Assembly: GCF_009709555.1 (NCBI RefSeq) | Contig: NZ_WJBG01000103.1 | Location: forward strand, 1-64,000 | Source of the DNA: Streptomyces blattellae | GTDB lineage: Bacteria > Actinomycetota > Actinomycetes > Streptomycetales > Streptomycetaceae | Reading direction: 5' to 3' | Length of the DNA stretch: 64,000 nt | In this document: positions 28,801 through 37,752 of the stretch, in pieces | Position numbering within the stretch: position 1 is the first letter of the stretch | Layout of the letters: every line of letters starts with the position of its first letter | Translations under genes and position numbers: made by a program | Notes under the pieces: model-generated | Database searches by the model: none | Seen by the model: only the letters and a program-made list of their open reading frames with translations | What the model was told of the DNA's origin: nothing

Positions 28801-30830
28801 TCGCCTCCGGCGGCTCCGCGGGGTACGACCACAAGGGCATGGGTATCACCGCGCGCGGCGCCTGGGAGTCCGTGAAGCGGCACTTCCGGGAGCTGGGCGT
28901 GGACACCCAGTCCGAGGACTTCACGGTCGTCGGCATCGGCGACATGTCCGGTGACGTGTTCGGCAACGGCATGCTGCTCAGCGAGCACATCCGGCTGGTC
29001 GCCGCCTTCGACCACCGGCACATCTTCATCGACCCGACCCCGGACGCGGCCACCTCGTACGCCGAGCGACGCCGGGTCTTCGAGCTGCCGCGCTCCAGCT
29101 GGGCCGACTACGACACCGAGCTGCTGTCGGCGGGCGGCGGCGTGTTCCCCCGCACCGCCAAGTCGATCCCGGTCAACGGCCACATCCGGGAGGCCCTCGG
29201 TATCGAGGGCAAGGTCACCAAGATGACCCCGGCCGACCTGATGAAGGCGATCCTCCAGTCGCCGGTCGACCTGCTGTGGAACGGCGGCATCGGTACGTAC
29301 GTCAAGGCGGCCGTCGAGTCCCACGCGGACGTCGGCGACAAGGCCAACGACCCGATCCGCGTCGACGGCGCCGACCTGCGCGTCAAGGTCGTCGGCGAGG
29401 GCGGCAACCTGGGCCTGACCCAGCTCGGCCGGATCGAGTTCGCCCGGAACGGCGGCAAGATCAACACGGACGCGATCGACAACAGCGCGGGCGTGGACAC
29501 CTCCGACCACGAGGTGAACATCAAGATCCTGCTCAACAGCCTGGTCACCGACGGCGACATGACCGTCAAGCAGCGCAACAAGCTGCTCGCCGAGATGACC
29601 GACGAGGTCGGCCGGCTGGTCCTGCGGAACAACTACGCGCAGAACACCGCGATCGCCAACGCGCTGGCCCAGTCCAAGGACATGCTCCACGCCCAGCAGC
29701 GCTTCATGCGCCACCTGGTCCGCGAGGGCCACCTCGACCGGGCCCTGGAGTTCCTGCCGACCGACCGCCAGATCCGCGAACGCCTCAACGCCGGGCAGGG
29801 CCTGACCGGTCCGGAGACGGCGGTCCTGCTGGCGTACACGAAGATCACGGTCGCCGAGGAGCTGCTGCACACCTCGCTGCCCGACGACCCGTATCTGCGC
29901 GGCCTGCTCTACGCGTACTTCCCGACCGCGCTGCGCGAGAAGTTCCCCGAGCACATCGACAGCCATCCGCTGCACCGCGAGATCGTGACGACCGTCCTGG
30001 TCAACGACACGGTCAACACGGGCGGTACGAGCTTCCTGCACCGGCTGCGCGAGGAGACCGGAGCCTCGCTGGAGGAGGTCGTGCGGGCGCAGACCGCGGC
30101 CCGGACGATCTTCCACGCGTCCGCGGTGTGGGACGCGGTGGAGGCGCTCGACAACAAGGTCGAGGCGGCCGTCCAGACCCGTGTCCGGCTGCACTCGCGC
30201 CGGCTGGCCGAGCGCGGTACGCGCTGGCTGCTCAACAACCGGCCGCAGCCGCTTCAGCTCGCCGAGACCGTCGAGTTCTTCGGCGAGCGGGTCGAGCAGG
30301 TCTGGTCGCAGCTGCCCAAGCTGCTGCGCGGCGCGGACCTTGAGTGGTACCAGCAGATCTATGACGAGCTGACCGGCGCGGGCGTCCCGGACGAACTCGC
30401 CACGCGCGTGGCCGGGTTCTCCTCCGCCTTCCCGGCGCTGGACATCGTCTCGGTGGCCGACCGCATGGGCAAGGAGCCGCTGGACGTCGCCGAGGTCTAC
30501 TACGACCTCGCCGACCGGCTCGGCATCACCCAGCTCATGGACCGCATCATCGAGCTGCCCCGCGCCGACCGCTGGCAGTCCATGGCCCGCGCCGCCATCC
30601 GCGAGGACCTCTACGCCGCCCACTCGGCCGTGACGGCGGACGTCCTCGCGGTCGGCAACGGCAGCGCGACGCCCGAGCAGCGCTTCAAGCTCTGGGAACA
30701 GAAGAACGCGGCGATCCTGGGCCGCGCCCGCGCCACGCTGGAGGAGATCCAGGGCTCGGACTCGTTCGACCTGGCCAACCTGTCGGTGGCGATGCGGACG
30801 ATGCGGACACTGCTGCGGACACATTCGTAG
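25893..30830 (+). CDS. gdh: NAD-dependent glutamate dehydrogenase, large (GDH-180) type
   Basis: 1645 residues, the length of the 180-kDa class described from Streptomyces clavuligerus. Oxidises glutamate to 2-oxoglutarate plus ammonia with NAD+, a catabolic role. The N-terminal ~700 residues hold ACT-like regulatory segments ([22 protein letters not shown]). The catalytic core includes [23 protein letters not shown], the lysine loop [14 protein letters not shown] (about residue 875) and [18 protein letters not shown], a Rossmann-like NAD region. A helical C-terminal region completes the protein. Single gene, flanked by non-coding DNA and a strong terminator. Confidence 0.97.
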   Translation: [1645 protein letters not shown]

Positions 30831-30860
30831 GCGGCGGTACGGACGCATTCGCAGGCGGTG

Positions 30861-30917
30861 CTACGACGACCAGGGCGCCCCGAGCCGTAACAGCTCGGGG
30901 CGCCCTGGTCGTCGTAG
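30861..30917. terminator. perfect 25-bp inverted repeat, bidirectional terminator
   Basis: Arms 30861-30885 and 30893-30917 are exactly complementary, with a 7-base loop CGTAACA. It sits between the convergent glutamate dehydrogenase (30 bases away) and ABC ATPase (10 bases away) genes, so it can stop transcription from both sides. Confidence 0.9.
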
Positions 30918-30926
30918 CAGAAGGAC

Positions 30927-31778
30927 TCAGGAAGGCTGCGTGACCTTCGTCGCCGTCGCCTTCGGCCTCGGCTTGGGCTTCGGCTTGGTGGTCTTGTCGC
31001 CGGTGAACGCCTCGTACTCGGCGAGGACGTCCTCGGTCGGTCCGTCCATGCGCAGTTCGCCGCGCTCCAGCCACAGCACGCGGTCGCAGGTGTCGCGGAT
31101 GGACTTGTTGTTGTGGCTGACCAGGAACACCGTGCCCGCGCTCTTGCGCAGGTCGCGGATGCGGGCCTCGGAGCGCTTGCGGAAGTTGGCGTCGCCGGTG
31201 GCGAGGGCCTCGTCGATGAGGAGGACGTCGTGGTCCTTGGCGGCAGCGATGGAGAAGCGGAGCCGGGCTGCCATGCCGGAGGAGTACGTCCGCATGGGGA
31301 GGGTGATGAAGTCGCCCTTGTCGTTGATGCCGGAGAAGTCGACGATCTCCTCGTAGCGTTCCTTGATCTGCTCGCGGGACATGCCCATGGCGAGACCGCC
31401 GAGGTAGACGTTGCGTTCGCCGGTGAGGTCGTTCATCAGGGCGGCGTTGACGCCGAGGAGGGAGGGCTGGCCGTCGGTGTAGATGTGGCCGTTCTCCACG
31501 GGGAGCAGGCCCGCGACCGCCTTGAGCAGGGTCGACTTGCCGGAGCCGTTGGTGCCGATGAGGCCGATCGCCTCGCCGCGGTGCGCGACGAAGGACACGT
31601 TCCGCACGGCGTGAACCTTGCGCACGCCAGCCGCCTTCTCGGCGTTCTTGCGGCGCAGGATGCGGTTGAGGGCGGCGGTGGCGGAGCCGCGGCCGGCGCC
31701 GGTGCCGTTGACGCGGTAGACGATGTCGACACCGTCGGCGATGACGGTGGGGATTTTCTCAGAGGTGTGATCAGCCAC
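30927..31778 (-). CDS. polysaccharide-export ABC transporter ATP-binding protein
   Basis: 283 residues from the GTG at 31778, overlapping the permease gene by 8 bases. Walker A is GLIGTNGSGKSTLLKAVAG, signature MRTYSSGMAARLRFSIA, Walker B DVLLIDEAL and the H-loop VSHNN. This is the TagH/RfbE/Wzt type, which exports wall polysaccharides such as teichoic acid or galactan with a TagG-type permease. The C-terminal Lys/Pro tail (KPKPKPRPKA) is unusual and probably disordered. The substrate cannot be told from sequence, and no glycan synthesis genes are adjacent. Confidence 0.93.
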   Translation of the reverse strand: MADHTSEKIPTVIADGVDIVYRVNGTGAGRGSATAALNRILRRKNAEKAAGVRKVHAVRNVSFVAHRGEAIGLIGTNGSGKSTLLKAVAGLLPVENGHIYTDGQPSLLGVNAALMNDLTGERNVYLGGLAMGMSREQIKERYEEIVDFSGINDKGDFITLPMRTYSSGMAARLRFSIAAAKDHDVLLIDEALATGDANFRKRSEARIRDLRKSAGTVFLVSHNNKSIRDTCDRVLWLERGELRMDGPTEDVLAEYEAFTGDKTTKPKPKPRPKATATKVTQPS

Positions 31779-32691
31779 GGCCGTACGTCTCCTCAGCCTT
31801 CCAGAAGTAGATGAAGCCGCCCACTCCGGCGAGCAGGGCCCAGCCCGTCGCGATGGCCCACACATGCGCGGGCAGCTGGCTCGCGTGGAAGCTGTCGATG
31901 AGCGCGAAGCGCATCAGGTCGATGTAGACGGCGGCCGGGTTGGCCTGGAGCACCGGACCGACCCAGGACGGCCAGTCGTTGTGCTTGCTGAGCAGGTGCT
32001 CGATGCTCCACATCACACCCGAGGCGTACATCCAGGTGCGCAGCACGAAGGGCATCAGCTGTGAGATGTCCGGCGTCTTCGCTCCCACCCGGGCCATGAT
32101 CATCGCCATGCCCGCGTTGAACGTGAACTGCAGCAGCAGGGCCGGGACCGCCAGTAGCCAGGAGAAGGCGACCGGGACACCGAAGGCGAGCAGGATGACG
32201 ACCAGGGCCGCCATCGAGAAGAGCAGCTGCTGGAGCTGCTGGAGGCACATGGAGATCGGCAGCGCGGCACGCGGGAAGTGCAGTGCCCGTACGAGGCCCT
32301 GGTTGCCGGAGATCGCGCGGGTGCCGGACAGGATCGAGCTCTGGGTGAAGGTCCACACGAACACGCCCGTGACCAGGAACGGGATGTAGTCCGGCACGCC
32401 CTTCTTGGTGCCCAGCAGCACGCCGAAGATGAGGAAGTAGACCGCCGCGTTCAGCAGCGGGGTCATGACCTGCCAGACCTGGCCCAGCTTCGCCTGGCTG
32501 TACTGGGAGGTGAGCCGGGCGGTGGAGAACGCCGCGATGAAGTGGCGCCTGGCCCACAGCCGGCGGACGTACTCGGGCAGGGACGGGCGGGCGCCGCTGA
32601 CCGTGAGGCCGTGGCGGGCGGCGAGGGCCGCGAGGTCGTCGGCGGCCGGGGTGGGCGCCGTGAGGGGCGGTGTGTCGAGGACCTGGCTCAC
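31771..32691 (-). CDS. polysaccharide-export ABC transporter permease
   Basis: 306 residues, ABC-2 type (TagG/RfbD family). Six hydrophobic helices follow a ~60-residue cytoplasmic N-terminus, and LTSQYSQAKLGQVWQVMTPLLNAAVYFLIFG is typical of the family. Forms a transporter with the ATPase gene downstream; the two overlap by 8 bases. Divergent from the TetR gene, which may control it. Start is ATG 32691. Confidence 0.93.
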   Translation of the reverse strand: MSQVLDTPPLTAPTPAADDLAALAARHGLTVSGARPSLPEYVRRLWARRHFIAAFSTARLTSQYSQAKLGQVWQVMTPLLNAAVYFLIFGVLLGTKKGVPDYIPFLVTGVFVWTFTQSSILSGTRAISGNQGLVRALHFPRAALPISMCLQQLQQLLFSMAALVVILLAFGVPVAFSWLLAVPALLLQFTFNAGMAMIMARVGAKTPDISQLMPFVLRTWMYASGVMWSIEHLLSKHNDWPSWVGPVLQANPAAVYIDLMRFALIDSFHASQLPAHVWAIATGWALLAGVGGFIYFWKAEETYGRG

Positions 32692-32778
32692 ATCCGCTGC
32701 TTTCGTTCGGGGGGAGGGGTGCGCACCCGCGGTCCTTGATCCCCTGCCGTTTCCTTACCAGTTCCTTCACGTTCTCTT

Positions 32779-32808
32779 ACGTCGGGACGGGACCGTATCG
32801 TCGCAACG
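32779..32808 (+). promoter_or_regulatory. operator-like box 1, TetR/ABC intergenic region
   Basis: 30-bp box, 25 of 30 bases identical to box 2 at 32827-32856, starting ACGTCGGGACG and ending CGTCGCAACG. Box 2 forms an imperfect palindrome (ACGTCGGAACG ... CGTTTCGTCGT). Candidate sites for the adjacent TetR protein. Confidence 0.55.
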
Positions 32809-32826
32809 CGAGAGTATTCCGATTTA

Positions 32827-32856
32827 ACGTCGGAACGCAACCGTTTCGTCGTAACG
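32827..32856 (+). promoter_or_regulatory. operator-like box 2, TetR/ABC intergenic region
   Basis: Second copy of the box, 48 bases downstream of the first, ending 16 bases before the TetR start codon. This position would block transcription of the TetR gene, while box 1 is nearer the permease start. Confidence 0.55.
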
Positions 32857-32872
32857 TCCTATGCTGGTGCCC

Positions 32873-33511
32873 ATGACGACCAACGCCGACGAGCCAGGAG
32901 CCCGGACGGCCGACCGCCGGCGCCGCAGGCGTCCGGCCGGTGCGGCCGTGCTCCGGACGGATGTGACGGAGGCGATCCGGGGGGCCGTCTTCGAGGAACT
33001 CGCGGCCGTCGGCTACGCGCGGATGTCCATCGAGGGCATCGCGCGCCGTGCGGGCGTCGGCAAGACGGCGGTCTACCGCCGCTGGCGCTCCAAGCTGCAC
33101 CTTGTGCTCGACCTGGTCTCCGCCATCGCCGTCCAGGGCCTTCCGGCACCGGACACCGGCTCCCTGGAGGGCGACCTGCGCCTCCTGTACGAGGTGACGT
33201 CGAGGGCGTTGCGGCATCCCGTCGCCTCGCAGATCATCCCCGACCTCCAGGCCGAGGCCGCCCGCAATCCCGAGATCGCCGAGGCGATGCAGAAGGCGGT
33301 GCGGGAGGGGCAGGACGGGGTGGCGAGCGGGATCGTGGCGGCGGCGCAGCAACGGGGTGAGGTGCGGGAGGGCGTGGACACGGACCTGGCACTGGACCTC
33401 ATCTCCGGCCCCCTGTACTGGCGCTCGGTGGTGATCCGCAGCCCCAAGCTGCCGAAGGGGTATCTGGAGGCGCTGACTCGGACTACGGCGGCGGGACTGA
33501 AGGCGCTCTGA
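32873..33511 (+). CDS. TetR-family transcriptional regulator
   Basis: 212 residues from ATG 32873 (ATG 32861 is possible). N-terminal TetR HTH: ELAAVGYARMSIEGIARRAGVGKTAVYRRWRSK (about residues 45-75), then a C-terminal ligand domain of the TetR_C type with LYEVTSRALRHPVASQIIPDLQAEA and LISGPLYWR. It is divergent from the ABC exporter pair, and two operator-like boxes lie between them; autorepression and control of the exporter are inferred. Ligand unknown. Confidence 0.93.
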   Translation: MTTNADEPGARTADRRRRRRPAGAAVLRTDVTEAIRGAVFEELAAVGYARMSIEGIARRAGVGKTAVYRRWRSKLHLVLDLVSAIAVQGLPAPDTGSLEGDLRLLYEVTSRALRHPVASQIIPDLQAEAARNPEIAEAMQKAVREGQDGVASGIVAAAQQRGEVREGVDTDLALDLISGPLYWRSVVIRSPKLPKGYLEALTRTTAAGLKAL

Positions 33512-34051
33512 GCGCACTGTGAGCTGTTGCAGCGAACTGTCCGGGCTGCGGCCCAGGGTGGGAGGCGCGCTTCCCTGGGCGGTCCGAAGGTTTCTGGGTG
33601 ATGGGCCCAGTGAGCAGGCGGTGTCAGGTACGTCGCATGCCGAAGGGGTGGAGTCGGGGGCGACTTCGGTCCAGGTGAAGCTGCAAGGACGGAGGGACCG
33701 GGGCGTCGTACGAACGGTCCCTTGCCGGCGGCTCGGTCGCTTAACTCGACTGCTACTCCCGGCCGACGCCTGTCGCCAGCAGCACCCTCACCAGTACCGC
33801 CGCGACCAGTAGCACCACTGCCAGGGGGCGCAGGCCACGGTCCGTCTGTGTCTCTGTGCTCACCTGCCTATGGGGTCACGAGAACGATGATGGCGCCGAT
33901 CACGGGATTCTCACAGTCAACTCAAAGTAAGTGAAGGGTCGTTGACTATGGTGTTCGAGACGCTTTACGTTTTGGTCGATTCTTGGCGTGATCATGGTGA
34001 AGCGGGGGGCATGGTGAAGCGGGCTGGGTAAGACGGGTCACGCGTGCGGCG
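33512..34051. other. intergenic region between TetR and the LamG gene
   Basis: 540 bases. The only credible coding content is a small minus-strand ORF (33753-33863). Near 34000, GGTGAAGCGGG is repeated (33996 and 34013), placing two ATGs just before the frame-shifted start of the LamG gene. Confidence 0.5.
33753..33863 (-). CDS. possible 36-residue single-helix membrane protein
   Basis: GTG start at 33863, TAG at 33755-33753. A polar N-terminus (STETQTDRGLRP) is followed by one hydrophobic helix (LAVVLLVAAVLVRVLLATGV). About 83% of third positions are G or C, fitting a Streptomyces gene. No strong ribosome site is visible. Too short for routine gene finding; function unknown. Confidence 0.4.
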   Translation of the reverse strand: MSTETQTDRGLRPLAVVLLVAAVLVRVLLATGVGRE

Positions 34052-37000
34052 TTGGCCGCGGCGGTCCTGGGGGCCGTACTGCTGCAAGGGGGTCCTGCGG
34101 CTGCCGCGGACCCGTCTCTGCTCGGGGACGCGCCGGTATCGGCCGCCCGGTCGACGGAGGCCGCCGAGGGTGGGAAACCCATGTCCGACGCGGAGGCCTC
34201 GGCCGCCGACGGCAGCGGTGCCACCACCGAGGAAGCCCAGGCCGCACTCGCGGACGCGGCGAGCACAGGCGAGCAGGTTGAGGTCGAAGGGTTGCGCACC
34301 GAGTACTCGACGACGTACGCCAACCCTGACGGGCTCACCTTCACCTTGCAGGACTCGGCGGCTCCGGTGCGGGTCAAGGACTCCGCCGGGAAGTGGACCA
34401 CGCCGGACGCGACCCTGGAAGTCCGCGCGGACGGGATCGTCGGGCCCAAGGCCGCGGCGGTCGACCTGTCGTTCTCGGGTGGAGGGGAAGGCGCGGACCT
34501 GCTGAACATCGCACGGGAAGGGCGGTCGCTTTCCCTGGGCTGGCCCGGGAAGCTGCCCGAGCCCCGACTCGACGGCTCCTCCGCACTGTACGGCGAAGTC
34601 CTGCCCGGCGTGGACCTGAAGCTGACCGCGACCGTCGAGGGCTTCCGTGAGGTCCTGATCGTCAAGACGGCCGAGGCAGCAGCGAGTGAGGAGCTGCAGA
34701 AGATCACCTTCGCGCTCGACACCGAGGGCGTCACGGCCCAGGAGACCGAGACGGGCGGCATGGTCGCGGTCGACGGCAACGGCGCCCCGGTCTTCCGCTC
34801 GCCCGCGGCGCGGATGTGGGACTCGGCCGGGGACACGTCCGGGGTGACGGCCATGTCCAACGAGGACACCGACGTCACGGACGATACTGCCACCGAGGAC
34901 CCCGCCTCCGGGCCCTCGTACGGCGACGCTCACGCCACGGTGCCTCTCCACGTCGATGAGGACTCGGTCGCCGTCGTGCCCGACGCCGACCTGTTGGACA
35001 CCGCCACCTTCCCGCTCTACATCGACCCGGACGTGACCTGGAGCGAGTCCGAGCGCACGCTGCTGCGCAGTGACGGCTACAACGACTATGCCTGGACGAA
35101 CGGGGACGACGACGAGGGCGAGGGGATGGGGTACTGCGGTACCTACGTCACCGGCGGCTACTCGTACTACTGCGGCTCGGGTTACAGGCAGCGCCTGTAC
35201 TTCGAGTTCTCGCCCAGCGTGCTGAAGGGCAAGAAGGTCCTGGACGCCACGTTCCGGGTGACGGAGACGTGGTCGATGTCCTGCAGCGCTTCCTGGGTGA
35301 ACCTTGTGCGTACGAACGGGATCTCGTCGTCCACCGAATGGCCCGGACCCACCGCCCTCGACCTGATGGGCGACCGGCATGTGTCGGCCGGGCGGGGCAG
35401 CGCCTGCGATCCCTCGCAGCCGAACGCGCCGATCGAGTTCAACGACAACCCGGATGAGTCGAACGAGAACCTCACTTCCACGGTGTCCGACTTCGCGGCG
35501 GGCAAGTTCTCCAGGCTGACGCTGATGCTGCGGGCGGCCGACGAGTCCGATCCCAACTCGTGGAAGCGGTTCAAGAACGACGCCGTACTGGAGGTGAGGT
35601 TCGTCGGCGTGCCCGCGACGCCGACCGGTATCGGCATCGTCACCGGCGACGGCACGGTCTGCGAGACAGACGCCGGCGACCCGGCGATCGTCTCCGACTC
35701 GACGCCTTCGCTCGCGGCGACCGCGCAGACGAAGGCGGGCGGCGAATCCGATGCGAGCCTCAGGGTCTACTTCGATGTCGACAAGCGCAGCAGTGGCGGC
35801 ACCTGGTCGGACGCCACCGCGGGGAACGGTGATCTGCGGCCCGCCGTGGGCGACGGCTACATCGGTGACAACAAGAAGGTCACGCTCCAGTGGTCGACGC
35901 TCAGCGAGGACGCGTTGTACCGGTACCGGGCGTGGACGCGGTCCTACTACAACAGCGGCGACAGCTGGCTGTCGAGCGCCTCGAACGCCTCCACCAGCGG
36001 CTGGTGCTACTTCCAGGTTGACTCGACCCGGCCGCTGAAGCCGACGATCACGATCGCGTCACCGTATTCGGCGTGCACCGCCAACGCGTGTGCGGCGGCC
36101 GGTGGGCCGGGGGTCGCGGCGACGTTCACGTTCACCGCGGCGGCGGGCGACACGAACGTGGCCTACCAGTACAAGCTGTCCACAGACGAGGCATGGTCGT
36201 CCGAGATCAGTGGCAACCAGGTGACCAGGTCGGTGACCCCTGACACGGAGGGCACGTACCGGCTGTACGTGCGAGCCAAGGACAGCCTGGGCCGTTGGGG
36301 TGCGCAGAACCTCATCGACTTCAGGGTCTCCGACGGCGTCGCGCCTCAGGCCGAGTGGCACTTCGACGAGGCGTCCGGGTCCGCGCTGGATTCCGCGACC
36401 GGGGTGGACGCCGACGAGGACACCCTGCTGCTGTCGTCCGCCGGGGCCTCACGCGACGGGCGCGGGCGCCGGGGCACGGACGTATCCACCGGGGTGGAGG
36501 ACACCGGGCTTGTCCTGAACGGCAGCTCGGGGTATGCGGCCACGGACGACGCGGTGCTCGACACCACCAAGTCGTACACAGTGTCGGCGTGGGTGCGCCT
36601 CGACACCCTGAGCAAGACGCAGGTTGTCCTCTCGCAAAACGGCTCGGTCTACAGCCCGTTCTACGTGCTCTACAACAGCAGCAACGGCTACTGGGGCATG
36701 ATCACAGCCGGTGCGGACGCCACCAACCCCGCCTACTCCTCGCTGTACATGGCCGCGCCCGTGGCTGCGAACACGTGGACGCATGTGGCCTTCGTCTACA
36801 ACGCCACCGCCAAGACCATGCGGTTGATCGTGAACGGTAAGTGGTACATCGAGACGGCCGCTGCCACCGCCTGGGTTTCTTCGGGAGACTTTCAGGTCGG
36901 GCGCGGGCTGATGGAGGCGGCATACCAATTGCCGCTGGCCGGGTCTGTGGACGAGGTACGGGCGTGGCAGCGACCGTTGTCCTTTTACGAACTCATTCGG

Positions 37001-37744
37001 GATGCCCGCCTGTTGAACCCTACGACGGGTGACCAGTACGCCGAGCTGACCGCGCACTGGGACGCGGCCACGGCCGACACCGGATCCACGGCACTGTCGG
37101 ACACCTCCGGCTACGGGCGGACGCTCACCATCTCCGGCGGTGCCGCCACAGACGGGGAGGCGATCACGCTGGATGGCACGGACGACTCCGCCGCCTCGGA
37201 CGCGGTCGTGGACGATACGGGGTCGTTCACCGTGACGGCCGTGGTCAGCCCCGACCTTGAGGAACTCGCTGGGAAGGGAACGGGATACGTGGCCCAGGTG
37301 GTCGGCAAGCGCGACAAGGACGGGACCTCCAACTGGGGCATCTTCTTCCAGGTGACCGGCAAGTCGACCGTCGCCGTGGAGACCAGCGACGGGGACATCG
37401 TGGAGAAGACCGTCGCCACCGGCTTCTGGCACTTCGGCCGGTACAACGACGACGGCACCTTCACCTCGCAGGTCAGCGAGGCGGCCACCACCGACAGCGG
37501 TGACGTCCGGGTCACCGGTGTCTACAACCCGCAGGACCGCACTGCGGCGCTGTATCTCAACGACAACATGCAGTACACGACCGTGCCCTATGCGACGGAC
37601 TCCGGCAAGGAGACCCTCGCGGTCGGCAACGGCTACACCTCCGGTGCCTCGGGGCACTGGCTGCCGGGCGCGGTGAGCGAGGTACGGCTGTGGGCCGGGG
37701 CGGCTTCGGACACCGAACAGATCAGCCAACTGCTGGGCGAATAA
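34052..37744 (+). CDS. secreted LamG/jellyroll-fold protein
   Basis: 1230 residues from the only in-frame start, TTG 34052. N-terminal part: the hydrophobic core and cleavage site (AAAADP) of a signal peptide. About 30-330 is a β-rich region typical of actinobacterial DNRLRE/LamG proteins; next comes a Cys-containing carbohydrate-binding-like part, a Fn3-like stretch near 660-770, then two LamG jellyroll domains (about 765-985 and 1005-1229). The positively charged signal region (VRRVTRAA) is in frame but upstream of the TTG, and the preceding ATGs at 33994 and 34011 are out of frame, so the start appears frame-shifted. Such proteins are often encoded just before RHS proteins, as here. Confidence 0.82.
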   Translation: MAAAVLGAVLLQGGPAAAADPSLLGDAPVSAARSTEAAEGGKPMSDAEASAADGSGATTEEAQAALADAASTGEQVEVEGLRTEYSTTYANPDGLTFTLQDSAAPVRVKDSAGKWTTPDATLEVRADGIVGPKAAAVDLSFSGGGEGADLLNIAREGRSLSLGWPGKLPEPRLDGSSALYGEVLPGVDLKLTATVEGFREVLIVKTAEAAASEELQKITFALDTEGVTAQETETGGMVAVDGNGAPVFRSPAARMWDSAGDTSGVTAMSNEDTDVTDDTATEDPASGPSYGDAHATVPLHVDEDSVAVVPDADLLDTATFPLYIDPDVTWSESERTLLRSDGYNDYAWTNGDDDEGEGMGYCGTYVTGGYSYYCGSGYRQRLYFEFSPSVLKGKKVLDATFRVTETWSMSCSASWVNLVRTNGISSSTEWPGPTALDLMGDRHVSAGRGSACDPSQPNAPIEFNDNPDESNENLTSTVSDFAAGKFSRLTLMLRAADESDPNSWKRFKNDAVLEVRFVGVPATPTGIGIVTGDGTVCETDAGDPAIVSDSTPSLAATAQTKAGGESDASLRVYFDVDKRSSGGTWSDATAGNGDLRPAVGDGYIGDNKKVTLQWSTLSEDALYRYRAWTRSYYNSGDSWLSSASNASTSGWCYFQVDSTRPLKPTITIASPYSACTANACAAAGGPGVAATFTFTAAAGDTNVAYQYKLSTDEAWSSEISGNQVTRSVTPDTEGTYRLYVRAKDSLGRWGAQNLIDFRVSDGVAPQAEWHFDEASGSALDSATGVDADEDTLLLSSAGASRDGRGRRGTDVSTGVEDTGLVLNGSSGYAATDDAVLDTTKSYTVSAWVRLDTLSKTQVVLSQNGSVYSPFYVLYNSSNGYWGMITAGADATNPAYSSLYMAAPVAANTWTHVAFVYNATAKTMRLIVNGKWYIETAAATAWVSSGDFQVGRGLMEAAYQLPLAGSVDEVRAWQRPLSFYELIRDARLLNPTTGDQYAELTAHWDAATADTGSTALSDTSGYGRTLTISGGAATDGEAITLDGTDDSAASDAVVDDTGSFTVTAVVSPDLEELAGKGTGYVAQVVGKRDKDGTSNWGIFFQVTGKSTVAVETSDGDIVEKTVATGFWHFGRYNDDGTFTSQVSEAATTDSGDVRVTGVYNPQDRTAALYLNDNMQYTTVPYATDSGKETLAVGNGYTSGASGHWLPGAVSEVRLWAGAASDTEQISQLLGE

Positions 37745-37752
37745 CGGGTGGT

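Noticed and set aside
25977..30848. 1623-residue minus-strand frame opposite glutamate dehydrogenase
   Set aside because: Shadow frame; the plus strand carries clear dehydrogenase motifs.
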